The notes: generated by a model from the letters alone, not told the origin. DNA of 64,000 nucleotides from Ursus arctos (GCF_023065955.2 NC_079873.1:13902566-13966565), one strand, 5' to 3'. Numbered from the stretch's first letter, positions 1 through 11,364 are shown. A program made the numbers and translations.

Positions 1-75
1 GAATGTTTACAAAGTAAACACATCTGTGTAACCACCAGCCAGATCAAGATATGTAACAGGAGGCTTTTCTCAGGG
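1..75 (-). mobile_element. L1M 3' UTR remnant
   Basis: The phrase 'accaccagccagatcaagat' reads as the reverse complement of the old mammalian L1M 3' UTR segment around '...cttgatctgggtggtggtta'. A related piece lies at 23925-24010, and the plus-strand version is at 30600-30770. The copy runs off the window edge. Confidence 0.5.
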
Positions 76-597
76 CTCTGGAAGTGCTCGTTACCATTCT
101 ATAGTTCATAGGTCATAGGATCATGGAAGATGCTTTGGAAACAATCAGGCCACATCATCATTTTTGCATAAACTAACCCCCAGAGTGGCCAAGTGTCAGG
201 CACACAGACAAACAGTTAGAGAGCATCTGGGTTTTTTGTTTTGTTTTGTTCTAAAACATTAGGCAGTTGTTCTGTTGCTTAACTAAGAGCCTATGGATAA
301 AGCACCCCGCACCCCCACTTCTATTTAGTTGCTCACATGCCTCATTAATTTTTCTTATTTTGTGTTCACTTTATAGTCAAACTATCAAGGACTGTGATTT
401 CTCCAGGACCTCTGCGTCCAGTGTGCAGAAAGATAGCTCTCCTCTCATTTCAGTAGCCAGTGGGAGCCCAGGGCACAGGTCAGCAGAGAGTGTGGGGTCA
501 GTGCTCTACCCTACCACAGACTGTCTGCTCCACCTTTCCTGCTGGCTTCAGCATTCTGAGGAACTGGAACTCAGTCCATCTACAGTTCTCATGACAG
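76..597. other. No feature recognised
   Basis: This is single-copy-looking sequence with a short T/G-rich tract near 230-250. Short open frames exist on both strands, but none has codon bias, a domain or splice context that supports a gene. Confidence 0.4.
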
Positions 598-985
598 GGC
601 TGACAAACTAGCCACCAGGACTGGCCTTTGCCTCTGTGACATTGAGGTGTGCCTGGAAAGCAGCTCCCTAGCCAGGGAGTCCATCTCCCACACTCATGGG
701 GGAGGCCCTTTGACTGCTGGTTACCAGCAGAACGTGAGCACAAATACACTTTTCACTTCTGGGCTGAGGTGGTGAAGAAGCAAGGGTGCCTTCTGCAGGG
801 TTTCCTTCCCCATCCACTGATACTCCAGACCTAGCTCAAGATGGGGGGAACTTGGGCCCCCAAGGGAGGCCATGGAAGGCCACTTGCTGAGTAAAAGCCC
901 TGGCAATGCACTTGATATCAGTGAGAAATCAACGGCTAGTGGATTCATCTACCTAGATTCTAGTATTACCGTAACTAATACAGTT
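598..985 (+). mobile_element. Ancient LTR-like repeat (MaLR-type, uncertain)
   Basis: The block holds the 'cacttctgggctgaggtggtgaagaag' type of segment, a 'gagaaatcaac' near 922, and ends in 'accgtaactaatac', which resembles LTR 3' ends of the ERVL-MaLR group. The same family appears at 54690-55115 and probably 45890-46330. The family name is not certain. Confidence 0.4.
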
Positions 986-1594
986 AGAGCAGGGATGGTG
1001 GAGGGAATCTTAACCTGTTCAAAGGCCATCTTTAAAATCATCTCTTCTGCTTTTTCCAGCTACTGAAGACCACCACAACCCCATCCCCTTACTTGTATAG
1101 GAAGGACAATTCTTAGACATTCCACATAGAAAGATAAGGAACTGATCTTTTTTGATACATAAGAAAACATTTTCTAGAGTCATGCACCTTTTTCAGGATT
1201 GTTTCTAGGAATCCCTGAGGTGTTGGGGAAAGATTGGTCCCTGAAGAGCTAGGAAAGCCCGGAGTTAGTTGCTGAGCTCAGTGCGGCACCCTGTACTTCC
1301 TTATTTGCTAGAACACTGAACCATCACCTGTATCTGTGATACAGTTTTAATCAGCAGAAATGCAAATTTCTTTTTTGGAAAGCTTGTCAATAAAGAAAGT
1401 GACCTTTATTCATAGTGTTCTTTGACCCATTTAAATAAGACAAGTTTTTCTATAATGGAAATTTAAAAAAAAAAAAAAAAGACCCGCAGAATACAGGACT
1501 GGTATTGGGAGCAAGTAAGAAAAGCACAGCCCTGAGGTGACTGTTTCGTGAAGAATTTTCACCTCACACAGCCACAGCAGAGGCACCAAGAGAA
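986..1594. other. Unassigned; contains an A16 tract
   Basis: No repeat family recognised. The sequence has AATAAA near 1390 and an uninterrupted run of 16 A at 1465-1480. This could be the 3' end of an old retrocopy, but I see no coding block upstream and no target duplication. Confidence 0.35.
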
Positions 1595-1840
1595 TGGCTT
1601 CTGGCATTGGAGTGCCTGAGTTCAGATCCTGTCTCTATCATGTACAAACCAAATGACCTCGGGCACATTCTTTAATTTCTCTATGCCTCAGTATCTCCAA
1701 CCGTAAAATGGAGACCAGCAGATGTCCACCTCTTAGTGTTGTGAGAAAACGATATTATTTAACACATTATTTAAACTGTTGGAAGAACGCCTGTCACACA
1801 GGAAGCCCTCAATAAATATCAGCTACTGTTATTACAATGG
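1595..1840 (+). mobile_element. MIR SINE
   Basis: The hallmarks appear in order: 'ctgagttcagatcctg', the core 'atgcctcagtatctccaaccgtaaaatgg', then the 3' part 'ccctcaataaatatcagcta'. This is close to full length for a MIR (about 260 bp), an old mammal-wide tRNA-derived SINE. Confidence 0.8.
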
Positions 1841-2079
1841 CTTGAGACCCTGATTTGTCTGTAGTATACCTGGATTCATGTCATAATATAAAGAGAAAAC
1901 CACAGAATTGCCTCACTAGGTCGATCTAGGGTCCTTCCTGTTTCTCCCAAGAATACCCAGAGGCAGCCCTATGGGGCTAGGGACTGGGAAACCCGAAGCC
2001 TTGTCTTCTGACACTAACCCTAAGTTGAATTAGTACCACACATGTTTAAGAAATTTACTAACGTAAATTGAAAATTTCA

Positions 2080-2905
2080 GTCTTTGATTTAATAACTCAA
2101 TTTCTGGGAGTGACTCTAAATATATTCTAATGTGTCTTATTTGTTCTAAATACAGAAAAGGCTATAAGGTTCTAAGGTGTCATTTCAGGGTGACTTATAA
2201 TAGCTGGAAACTGGGACTGCTCAGGTTTCTAATAGGATATGGTTTTAAAAAAAACAAAACCCACGGTAAAGCCTGTTGAAGAAACTAACACAGGAAAATG
2301 GTGATTAGGAAAACTACAATAATACGGAATACGCTTGTGAGATAACATTAAGATGGAAAAAGTAATATTCAAAATCATATCTAAAACATGACTATAACTA
2401 TGAAAAATGAGCCAAAAGTGATAGGAGGAAAGAGACTAGAAACAGGACTAGGCTGGGGTTGGGTCTTGGGGCGTGGGGGCTAGGGACTAGGGCCTGAGAC
2501 AAATAAGTGTCTCATTTCAAGAGGCGAAGTAAGGCTATGTTGGTGTCCCCAAGAGGGCCGACAGCCAAATCAAGGGAGGCCAAGGAAAGCTTCAAGTCCA
2601 AAGGCTACAGAGCAGCTCAGCTTCTGGGTGTGGAAACTGGAGTCAGGGGCCATGCTGGCGGAGACAGGAAGGGTCCTAAGAGATGGCCACTAGCAGCTTT
2701 AGGGAGTGTGGGGGAGAGTTTGGCTGGTTTAAAGAGCCAGTGAGAAGGCAGAGGGGAAGGAAATAACCCTAAATATCAGCAAAGGTTGTATTTGGGTGAT
2801 GGGGACTACTTTTGATGCTCTTTCTCCATCTGTATCTAGTTTTCCCATTTTCTTTGTTAAACGTATGTTAGCTTTATAATGGAAATAAATTTATTTTATA
2901 AAAGC
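2080..2905 (+). mobile_element. L1M 3' end (ORF2 terminus and 3' UTR)
   Basis: The block has 'aataactcaatttctgggag', then 'ataatagctggaaactgg', and later 'ttgggtgatggggactactttt' followed by an A/T-rich end with 'aataaattta'. This order matches 3' regions of old L1M elements. It is heavily diverged and contains a G-rich interruption around 2450-2750. Confidence 0.5.
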
Positions 2906-3199
2906 CTATGGTACTCCCATATAGCTAATACCTCTATAAACATACACTGGAATTGAACAATTAAGTAAATGGACGGCAGATGGTGGGAGCCAGGTTTCTC
3001 ACTGTTGGAGTGGAAATTTACAGATCAGCAAGGGGAGGAGGCTAGAATGATCCATGTGGTAATGGATTAGTTGGAGACATCAGCGTGAATTTAGGTTTAG
3101 CTTAATATAGATACAGATGGATATATACAGAAATATTTATAGAGACGTATGAATGTACGGGTTATTATACGCACTATATTTCTCTGCTCTGTCAGCTGA

Positions 3200-4298
3200 G
3201 AGGTCCTAAAGAAACAACACCCCAGTAACAATGAGCAAACCTACTTCCCAGATACTGGTTTCTAATACTAGTCTCTAATAAAAGGAATCACGGCTCCTAG
3301 GAGAAATGGCTGACTCTAGGACTGAGGCAGGAAATATACAAAATGAGCCTGGAGTACCTTGTAGTGCCAGAAAGTAAGGAAATGCTTTTTCCTCCCCCTC
3401 CCCCCTCTCTTTCTCCTTCTCTCTCTCTCTCTCCCCCCCCACACACACACGCACGCACACACAGAATGGAGTATGTTAAATGGTCACAAGGATCAACTGA
3501 AAAACTCCCAATCACTGAAGCTGGAACAATTTGAGCAACAAAATATATAAAGTAGTATTAGATCCTAACCCCAAGTATAAAATAAATATCCCTGAGTCCC
3601 TACTGATATAAATAAGTGATTGAATATCTTAATAAATGGAGGAGAAGAAACAGTCTCCCATGCAGAAGAATCTCAAATAAATTATATAAACATTCACCCT
3701 CAAGGAGGTGGAGCACAGTTCCCCAATCTTTAGGTGTGGGCTACCCATAATGACTTCCTTCTAAAGAGACCAGTCTGGAAAGGGGAAAAAAGACTAACTT
3801 TACAGTGGAAAAATCAAGCAAACTACTTCAGCCAGCTGACCAAGGCCAATATCATCAGTCATGTCGATAGTACGTACCCTTAATACAATGCAATGAAAAT
3901 GGCACTTTACATCTGTGATCTTCCTCCCCAGAGCCATAACTCTAGCCCAATCATGAGAAAAACGTCAGACAAATCCCAATACATACCTAACTAGTACTCC
4001 TCAAACCTATCAGGGTCATCAAAAAGAAGGGACATCCGAGAAACTGTCCCAGCCAAGAAGGGCCTAAAGAGATATGACACCTAATGCCATGTGGCATCCC
4101 GATATCCAGAAGCTAAGGAAATATGAATAAACTATGGGCTTCACTTAATAATAATGTATTGATATTGGCTCATTCGTTGTAACGAATGAACCATACTAAT
4201 GTAACGTGTCGATGACAGGGGGAAAGGAGGGTATACAGAAAATCTTTATACTATCTGTTCAACTATTTTATAAATCTAAAACTGTTCTAAAAAACAAA
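3200..4298 (+). mobile_element. L1M 3' UTR
   Basis: A long 3' UTR of an old L1M subfamily. It carries 'ctggaacaatttgagcaac', 'aggtggagcacagttcccc' and 'ccagctgaccaaggccaat', and ends in 'aaaactgttctaaaaaacaa'. A second copy of the 3' half lies at 38100-38745. The A-rich end is interrupted by the MER8 transposon that follows directly. Confidence 0.65.
3391..3464. repeat. Compound microsatellite (CT)n-C-(CA)n
   Basis: A pyrimidine tract of C and CT repeats runs into CA/CG dinucleotides ('acacacacacgcacgcacacacag'), inside the L1M 3' UTR. On the other strand it reads as a purine tract followed by TG repeats. Confidence 0.9.
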
Positions 4299-4301
4299 GT
4301 A

Positions 4302-4903
4302 CAGTTGATTCTCATTATTTGCGGTATTATGTTCTATAAAATCTCCACAAACACTGAGCTGGTGAATATGGAGCCATTACCCTGAACTGTGAACCTCTGG
4401 TCACAGCATTTTTGGATCAACACGTAACCTTGTTTTATGTGTGTTTCTGTTTAAAGCCACCTCATTTAATATATAGTTGACTCATTAACATTGAATTGAT
4501 GGAGAACGGCCTGAAAGAAGCTTATCTAACACACGTATTTTTTCCATCAGGCACAGCTCAGCCCTCTTGTACTAGAAAGCACCTCAGCGCTATGCTTAGG
4601 GGCCATTTTAAACAGCGACATCACCACAAAAGGCACAAAAAAATGTAAAAACCGTGGCACTAAATAGACCAAAAAGAACCTTCTGTACAGTATGAGAGCT
4701 GATACAAGAAGGCAGAACATCACCATGTTGCACCCCAGGTGGAAACACACGCAATGGACAACTCAAATGGTTGACCCCGTGCACACGTCATGCTCACAAA
4801 TGACCACAGAAGAGCTACCAATATTGATTTTGGGGTTACAAATAAATTTTAGCAAGTAGGTGAATTCACAAATATGGAATCCATGAATAATAAGGATCAA
4901 CTG
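4302..4903 (+). mobile_element. MER8: MER8 DNA transposon (Tigger group, non-autonomous)
   Basis: The element starts 'cagttgattctcattatttg' and ends with its inverted partner '...aataaggatcaactg', so both terminal inverted repeats are visible. It is flanked by TA at 4300-4301 and 4904-4905, the target duplication expected of Tc1/mariner transposons. Internal text ('ttaatatatagttgactcat', 'aacacacgtatttt', 'gggccattttaaacagcga') matches my memory of the MER8 consensus. It encodes no transposase; open frames inside are chance. Confidence 0.75.
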
Positions 4904-5029
4904 TATATTAACGTTTAAAGGCTTATGAACATGTTCCCCAATAGCCTAAGTTCTCTCCATAACCCACTACAGATTCCTCACTTTTGAATTTGTCTAACTT
5001 TCTAAAGTTTAGTCATTTAACTACCTGTT

Positions 5030-5356
5030 TAGGTGTTTATTTAGCCTATACCTGTGCAGCATAATAGGCACACGGGGCTTCTGGTACTTTCACTGTGGCT
5101 AGTCCAAATTGAGTTGTGCCATAAGGATCCACAGCAGATTTTGAAGACTTAGTACACAGAAAGAATGTAAACTATCTCATTAATGATTTTTATATTGATT
5201 ATACATAGAAGTGATAATATGTTAATATAATCAGTTAAATAAAATATACTATTATAATTAATTTCACCTGTTTCTTTTGACTTTTATAATGTGGCTACTA
5301 GAAAATCTAAAACCACACATGTGGCTTGCGGTTTATTTCTACTGGACAGCACCAAC
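5030..5356 (-). mobile_element. hAT-Charlie element (MER33-like)
   Basis: It contains 'ctagtccaaattgagttgtgc', 'gaagacttagtacacag', 'aatttcacctgtttctttt' and 'aatgtggctactagaaaatc', ending 'ttctactggacagcacc'. This is the reverse orientation of a hAT-Charlie family also seen at 37985-39085 and 45498-45625. The exact subfamily is from memory. Confidence 0.55.
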
Positions 5357-5429
5357 CTACATCATCACTAGGAAAAAGGAATTCCATCATAATATTTGTA
5401 GCATGGGGAAGAACATAGGACTATAGACT

Positions 5430-5590
5430 CATTTTATCCTTAAAGGGACCATTTAATCCCTTCCTTCTAAGAGGCTAAGTAAGGCTCAGGCAGGTGAAGT
5501 GCCTTGTCCAACTTCACACAGGTGGTTGTTGGCACAGGACTCAGAGCTCCGTCTCCTGTCTTCCAGTCTAGCCTCTTTCCCCTTGAGTTC
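5430..5590 (-). mobile_element. MIR fragment
   Basis: The text 'ggctcaggcaggtgaagtgccttgtccaacttcacacaggt' followed by 'ggcacaggactcagagctcc' is a diverged minus-strand MIR core. Confidence 0.6.
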
Positions 5591-5724
5591 TCCCCTGCAT
5601 GCCCCCACCCCGCCAACAGATACAACCAAATAGCCTGCATCATCCTGCAAGGGAAAAACAACATCGGCTATTCCCGAATTCAAAGAGATGATTTCATAAA
5701 ATCTTACTAGATTTCTATATAAGT

Positions 5725-5931
5725 AGGGCTGTCAGATTTACCAAATAAAAATACAGGATGCCCTGTTAAAATTTGCATTTCTGAAATGCAAGCTTAACTG
5801 GGTATCCTGTATCTATTAGTATAAATATATTTCACTTAATAGTTGGGACATACTCATTCTAAAAAAGCATTTGTTGTTTCTCTGAAATGTACATTTAATT
5901 GGTGTCCTGTCTTTAATCTGGCAACCCTACT
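5725..5931. mobile_element. Palindromic MITE
   Basis: The left end 'agggctgtcagatttaccaa' and right end 'ttaatctggcaaccct' are inverted repeats. The halves are also inverted copies inside ('tacaggatgccctgttaaa' versus 'ttaattggtgtcctgt'), so the whole 200 bp could fold back on itself. 'TA' flanks both ends. It is a known mammalian family in style, but I cannot name it safely. Confidence 0.6.
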
Positions 5932-6775
5932 ATAAAGGCTTGGAGGAAAGAACCTTTTGCTAATTTCTGCCAGGCACTTAGGCACTTATCTTTCTGTGTT
6001 CCTTCAAGGAAGAGCACAGCCCAGTGAGTCATTCAGCGGCTCCATAATAAACAAGGCAGTCTTTAGATTTGCCTTCCCCGCCGTACGCTGCTTCAGCTGT
6101 CAATGTTATCTTTCTAAACAGCCAACTTACCGGGAATCAAGCCGCAGATCTCAACTGTCCCTCCCAACCTTTATAATCAATTTGAGTTGGGCAAGATGCC
6201 AGCTTTAAAAAATGCACAGAACCAATTCTTGTAACTATGGAGATAAGAGGGAAGGAAAAACCCAAGGAAACAGACAAGCTTTCCTTTCCTTTACAGAAGC
6301 TCGGGCAGTAACTGCTACAAACATCCCTGCCATTTCCTGGACATGTATACATATCAAAGAGAACAAGGCAGGAGTTTGGTGGATTTTACATTTTATGATT
6401 TTGCTTCCCTTCATTACTATTATTTTGTATTTTACATCTTACGATTTAGCTTTCCTTACTATTATTTTGTAGCATACTAAGGGGGGTGACAGAAGTGGTC
6501 CATCCAAGGCACAGGTAATGAGGGGTTCACTGCCTGTAGAGAATTTTAAAACAAAAATAAAACTGACTAAAAGTTGCTCTGCTTTTTATTACCCCAAGTG
6601 CTGGCAATTCTAAACAGTGTCGCTGATAAAATACTCCTCCTCCTGCAACTCCTCCTCCCCATCCACCCTTGAAAGTTCTGATATTAAGCAAGGCCATCGA
6701 CCATTATTTTAAAAACGCTGCTTTAACACCAAGTGCTCCATGCAATTCGTGCCCTCCTTAACACCCTTCACCAGT
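5932..6775. other. No repeat or gene recognised
   Basis: A repeat-poor stretch. A repeated motif 'tacatttta...attttg' gives a local duplication near 6387-6470 (two rounds of 'cttcattactattattttgta'-like text). No gene evidence was found. Confidence 0.4.
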
Positions 6776-6860
6776 GCTACACGCAAACAATGAATCATGG
6801 AACACTACATCAAAAGCTAATGATGTACTGTATGGTGACTAATATATCATAATAAAAAAA
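6776..6860 (+). mobile_element. 5'-truncated carnivore L1, 3' end only
   Basis: It begins inside the L1 3' UTR ('acacgcaaacaatgaatcat') and ends 'taatatatcataataaaaaaaa'. The sequence parallels the last 85 bases of the large L1 at 20680-20760, and the copy at 13007-13244. No clear target duplication. Confidence 0.8.
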
Positions 6861-6900
6861 ACCACCCTACATTACATAGCTTTGCTTATTTGTTGTTTGT

Positions 6901-6912
6901 GGGGGGGGGGGG
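6901..6912. repeat. G12 homopolymer
   Basis: Twelve consecutive G, followed by G/A-rich sequence to about 6940. Such runs are prone to length error and slippage. Confidence 0.9.
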
Positions 6913-7049
6913 TTGGGAAGAGGTGGAAAGGAGAGGACAAGAGCTAGATGGGGATGCTTAAGCCACCAAAACAGCAAGAGTTTCAATGGATGCAGATCTC
7001 CCTCTGAGGAACATGTGCGGCTATCTCTTAAGTTTCCAAGGATGAAGAG

Positions 7050-7150
7050 GCAATATTATGGTAAAAGGAGCACTGGAATTGGAGTCAGAATACCTGGGTT
7101 CAAGATGTGGCTCCGTGTCCGCAGAGGTATGTGACTGAGCAAAAAAGGTC
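7050..7150 (+). mobile_element. MIR fragment
   Basis: The 5' part of a MIR: 'ggagcactggaattggagtcagaatacctgggttcaagat'. The remainder is lost or too diverged. Confidence 0.65.
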
Positions 7151-8639
7151 TGGCCACTCTGAGCTCCAGGCTCCTCCCTATGGAATAGACACTCTAACCA
7201 CTCCTCCACCTGCTACTTCACCGGCTCGGCTTGTGCGTTTAAAAGATAAAACCTACAAAACCCTACAGGTGTTTTCCTTATCTTCAAGACTGAAACTGAA
7301 CCACTACCTATCACAACCTCACTTTTACCCACAAGAAGGGGAAAAGAACAAGTGGAGGACGAACAGTTTCCTTTAAGAGCATGACCCAGACATTACCCGC
7401 ACCGCTTCTGCTCCTGTTGGTTAAAATGGAGCCACATGGTCTCACACTCCTGCCACAGAGGCTGAAAAATGCCATCTCTAGCTGGACAGCCAGGTGTCCA
7501 GGCACAACCTGAAGGTTTTATTTCTAAAACTTGATAACGGATATAGTGTAAAAATATGCAGTTCAATAACAGTTATTGTCATCATTTTGCAAGCTAGCAT
7601 TCAAAAGGTTGTTTGTTGTTTACTGCTCTGACGAATGAAACAAGATGAAAAGTCCCATCTTCCCACTGTGGCTGATGAGTTTTAGGTGCGTATCAATGTA
7701 AATGATCCTGGTTTCAATGGAGAATGAATTCCTAGAGGGGTGGATCTGTGACTGTTCTCCCACGAGACCTTGTCAATGTGAATGTGGGCCCATCTTGTGA
7801 CTATAGTCCTGTGCCTCTCAAGGACTGAGCCCAAATCCCAGGAGAAACATGGAATTTAGACCATTGTGCCACTGTACGGACCCTATCCGGCAGGTTCCTA
7901 ACTGCAGAAGTGGTACATCATCTGGTTAGTGCCTTATCATCCTCGAGGTCTTGTGTCACTGCCTCCATAATTAAACACAGACCATTAGCTCTAACCCACT
8001 GCACCCACATCAATTATGCCAGTTTGGATAACAGCTGCAGAAACCCTCCTTTCCTGTCTTCTGCCTCCCTGGAAATAATCCTGCTTGTCTCACACAGGTA
8101 TAGTCGGGACTGCCCTGGTTTTTCTGAGATATCAAATTAGCAAGGCTGCCGTGCCACGATGGAACAGAGCTTTGCTCCTCCATACGTTGATTAAAAGGTA
8201 ATTTAACCTCTTCCAAAGGTGGTCTAGCCAATCCCCAGCAGTATTGACATTGTGTTAATGAGAAATCGCTCTCCAGAGTGATAAATTAGCCCTCTGAGAT
8301 GAGTGTGCAAACCCATCTTCAGTGGATGGCCCGGGCTTACAAAGCAAACCTGGTAGGTTCATCACCCTCTGCCTGGCTCAGTGAACGCTGCAGGGACTCA
8401 TGCTCTGTCTGTGAAATCCTGGAGCTGTGCAGATTGAAACGCACATGTGTAGCCTCCTCAGTAATGCAAGCTGTCCCAACTTGCTGGTTTCCTCGCATGC
8501 TAGGCAAAGGGGACTGCAGCTCGGCAGTGAGAGGGCTGCTTCGTCCACCTCATTGCTTGGAAGTAAGAAACTCAGTTTGCCACAAGAACGGAGAGAACCA
8601 AGCCAAAGAGTCTCAGAATGTGGGAGGACCCTGAGCACT
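7151..8639. other. Repeat-poor block; possible conserved non-coding DNA
   Basis: No transposon recognised. Two stretches (about 7500-7740 and 8130-8310) have low CpG, many A/T-rich homeobox-like words and no simple repeats, a texture often seen in conserved non-coding elements. The longest open frame is 111 codons at 8299-8634 (plus strand), overlapped by frames on the other strand, and has no recognisable domain. Confidence 0.3.
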
Positions 8640-8770
8640 CACTGAATCTAATGCTTTCCTTTCACACAGGAGAAAACTGAGGCTGGGCAGGATGGAGTAT
8701 CTTGGCCGAAGCTGCAGGAAGCTCAAGCAGCAGAGATGGACGAGAATCCATTTTCTCTGACAGTGAGGTC
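8640..8770 (-). mobile_element. MIR-like fragment, weak
   Basis: 'caggagaaaactgaggctgggcagga' resembles the minus-strand MIR core, and the downstream part is only loosely similar. Confidence 0.35.
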
Positions 8771-9749
8771 ACTCTTTTTTACCCCCCTCTAGTCACCCTA
8801 CCGCACTGACTACTCCTTAGACACCAGCTGTCGTGTCATCTCACTTGAGAATATAAGCCTCACTTCCGCTAGCACAGGAGATATAAATCTCATTCCACAA
8901 AGTCAGGTAAGCAAGACATATACTGCTTTGTTTTCTTTATTTTCTATAAAGCAACTGGCCCCATCCTGCCAAGCTGGAAATTCAATCCTGGGCATTTCTG
9001 GGTCCTCTCCCCCACTCTTCTGAGTGCTCTAAGGTTCTGGGTCTCAGGCAGTGCCAAGGTATCAGGGTGACCCTCGGGGCCTCAGACAGGTCCAGAGGTA
9101 TCATTGAGATGTCACAGATCCAGCCCACAGGGTCCCTTCAGCTCCCCAGGCTGCTGGTTTTGAAGCCCTGGCTGGCTGGGAGTCTAGGCCTTGGTCCTCC
9201 TTCTCTCAGCTTCATTGTCTGAAACCTGCCTCCTCTCTTGGTCCTGCCACGATGAAGAATGTAGGGACCTGTGGGCCCTCCAGGCTCTTAGACTTATCTC
9301 TCCTGTCCTGAGCCAGAGGAATTTCTTTTTAGTCTTAGAGAAATCCTTTTTGTTGTCCTTAAAAATGTTCTCTCTCTTGCCTCACACTCTAGGACACCAT
9401 TACAATTCCCTGAAAGGATCGAGCCTTTTGGAAATAAAAGCCAGGAAAGGAAATGTTTTGTAGGTAACTTCTACTCTTTATCCAACCCCAAATCTTCACC
9501 ATGACAAGAACAGAGTGGGGGAAAGAAAGGGAACTATGCGGGGAGGGGAAAAATAATTACTTCTCAAAAAATTATATTGCACACGGTGATTTAAAGTACC
9601 ATGAAAGAACGAACGAACCAAATTCCAGTTCATTCTTTCTGGGAGAAAGAATGCTGGGGGAAATTGTCCCAGCTTCATCTTGAAAGGAGCATGAAAAGCA
9701 AGGAGTCATTTCTCTACAATGAGAGAGGCCACTTAAGTAACCTCAGAAT
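8771..9749. other. No feature recognised
   Basis: GC-moderate sequence, with pyrimidine-rich text around 9000-9400. A small direct repeat 'gaacgaac' occurs near 9608. Open frames of 60-90 codons show no homology that I recognise. Confidence 0.4.
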
Positions 9750-10360
9750 GCAGCAATGACCACACCAGCTCTCCTGCCTTTCTCACCACTTGATTGCTTC
9801 GCAACTCCTGCCACCTGGCTACGGATGCCACCATTATCCAAAACACCTCTGTGGAAGGTTCCCACTGACCTATTTGTCCAGTCCAGCGGCCGATGCTTCA
9901 TCCTCTTTGACCTTCTCTTCCTCCCTGAAACTCTTTCCTCTCTGGGACAATTGGTAATGCTGGATCTTACTGGTGCATGCTCTAACCTTGTGACCATGCC
10001 CTCTTTACTCCTTTGCTGGCTTTTCTTCCTTTCCTTTCCACTAATCAATGGCACTCTCCAGGGAGCTAATCTTAGCCACCTTCTATCTCTATTCAATTCT
10101 CCTCCTTGTTTAATCCACTCCTACAACTTTTATTGTCTTTGAATCTACACCTCTAGGCCCGCTCAATTTCTGGAATTCTAGACCCAGAATCCCAATTGCC
10201 TTTGGTTGTTTCCCACTAGGTGTGCCACCATACCTCAAACATGCCATGATCAAAACCAACTCATCTTTCTTCCCTAAACCAGCCTTTCTTTGTGACTTCC
10301 TTGCTCATTAACACATCACCATTCTTCCAAACTTTTGATCCATCTTTGACTCCTCCTCCC
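9750..10360 (+). mobile_element. L2 LINE, 3' coding part
   Basis: Scattered matches run in order to the end of the L2 (CR1-like) reverse transcriptase: 'ctcctacaacttttattgtc', 'atgccatgatcaaaaccaactcatctttcttccctaaaccagcc', then 'atccatctttgactcctcct'. The 117- and 128-codon open frames here are decayed L2 sequence, not genes. Confidence 0.6.
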
Positions 10361-10389
10361 CATTGTCTTTATACCCCATACTGTTTGAA

Positions 10390-11090
10390 TCTATATAGAT
10401 TTTACTGCCTAAATGGAATATTTCAGGTATCATATGACAAACACAGAACAACATGGAACTATCCATCTGCACGTTTATGCCACTAATGCCATATAAATTA
10501 TGGCATTAATTTTGGCCTTTACCCCTCCATAATTTCTTCTATATGATTATGTATTTTTACATAAAAGGGATCATCTTGTTTGGAACTTCTTTTGTTACTA
10601 TATCATGAATACTCCTATGCCATTAAATGTTCTTTTATACAGTAATTCTCAAATTTTAAGAGTATATCAGAATAATCTGAGGGTGCTTGTTAAAAACGTA
10701 TTTCCTTGGACCCTGCCCCAGAGACACTCATTCTGTATTCTGGGGAGGGTCTACGAACCTATATGTTTAACCACTACCCCAGAAAATTCTAATGCATAAC
10801 GTTTTCAGATCCCAGTTTGAGAAACACTGCAAGTTGGCACAATTTGTAAGGATTCCTTCTTTTTCTTTTGTTTGCATTTACCATAATTAATTATCAATCC
10901 CCACTGACATATTCTTAGGCTGCTCTCCAATTATTTAATATCATTTTAGTTCTGTACTGACTTTAATTTCTAGGCTCTCTCTTTATCATTCCCTCCACCC
11001 ACCCACACATACAATTTTTCTTTAGGGTAAATTCCTAGAAGTAGAATTTCTGAGTCCAAAGGATATGCAAAATTATAAGCTATACATATA
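10390..11090 (-). mobile_element. L1M remnant, minus strand
   Basis: The segment with 'gggtaaattcctagaagtagaatttctgagtcc' is a minus-strand text typical of old L1 ORF2/3' regions, and the flanks are A/T rich. It is interrupted by a MER5A copy at 10641-10831. Confidence 0.5.
10641..10831 (+). mobile_element. MER5A: MER5A hAT-Charlie element
   Basis: It begins 'agtaattctcaaattttaag' and ends 'cagtttgagaaacactgc', which form the terminal inverted repeat. The inside has 'tgcttgttaaaaac', 'accctgccccagagacactc'. Length (about 190 bp) equals the family's usual length. Confidence 0.75.
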
Positions 11091-11150
11091 ATAATATATG
11101 CTATTACAGCATTTGTTATGTAATTATACATAATGTATTAATAGTATAAT

Positions 11151-11350
11151 ATTTCTTTTATTTTAGAGAGGGAGAGAGAGAGATGGGAGGGAGGGACAGT
11201 AGGAGAGGGAGAGAGAGAATCTTAAGTTGGCTCCATGCCCAGCATTGAGCCTGATGCAGGGCTTGATCTCACAACCCTGAGATCATGACCTGAGATGAAA
11301 TCAAGAGTCAGACGCTTAATTCACTGAGCCACCTGCCACCCAGGCACCCC
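11151..11350 (-). mobile_element. Can-SINE (SINEC), older type
   Basis: On the minus strand it has a tRNA-derived head ending 'ggtgcctgggtggcaggtgg' and a (CT)-rich body seen here as GA repeats. It is bounded by the target duplication tattaatagtataa at 11136-11149 and 11351-11364. The diverged head and short tail suggest an older insertion. Confidence 0.9.
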
Positions 11351-11364
11351 TATTAATAGTATAA

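Noticed and set aside
3275..3534. Frames with Arg/Glu- or Pro/Ser-rich runs
   Set aside because: They are the translation of the CT/CA microsatellite in an L1M 3' UTR.
9743..10142. Overlapping open frames of 117 and 128 codons on opposite strands
   Set aside because: The plus-strand text follows the end of the L2 LINE coding region with many changes, so these are decayed L2, not a host gene.
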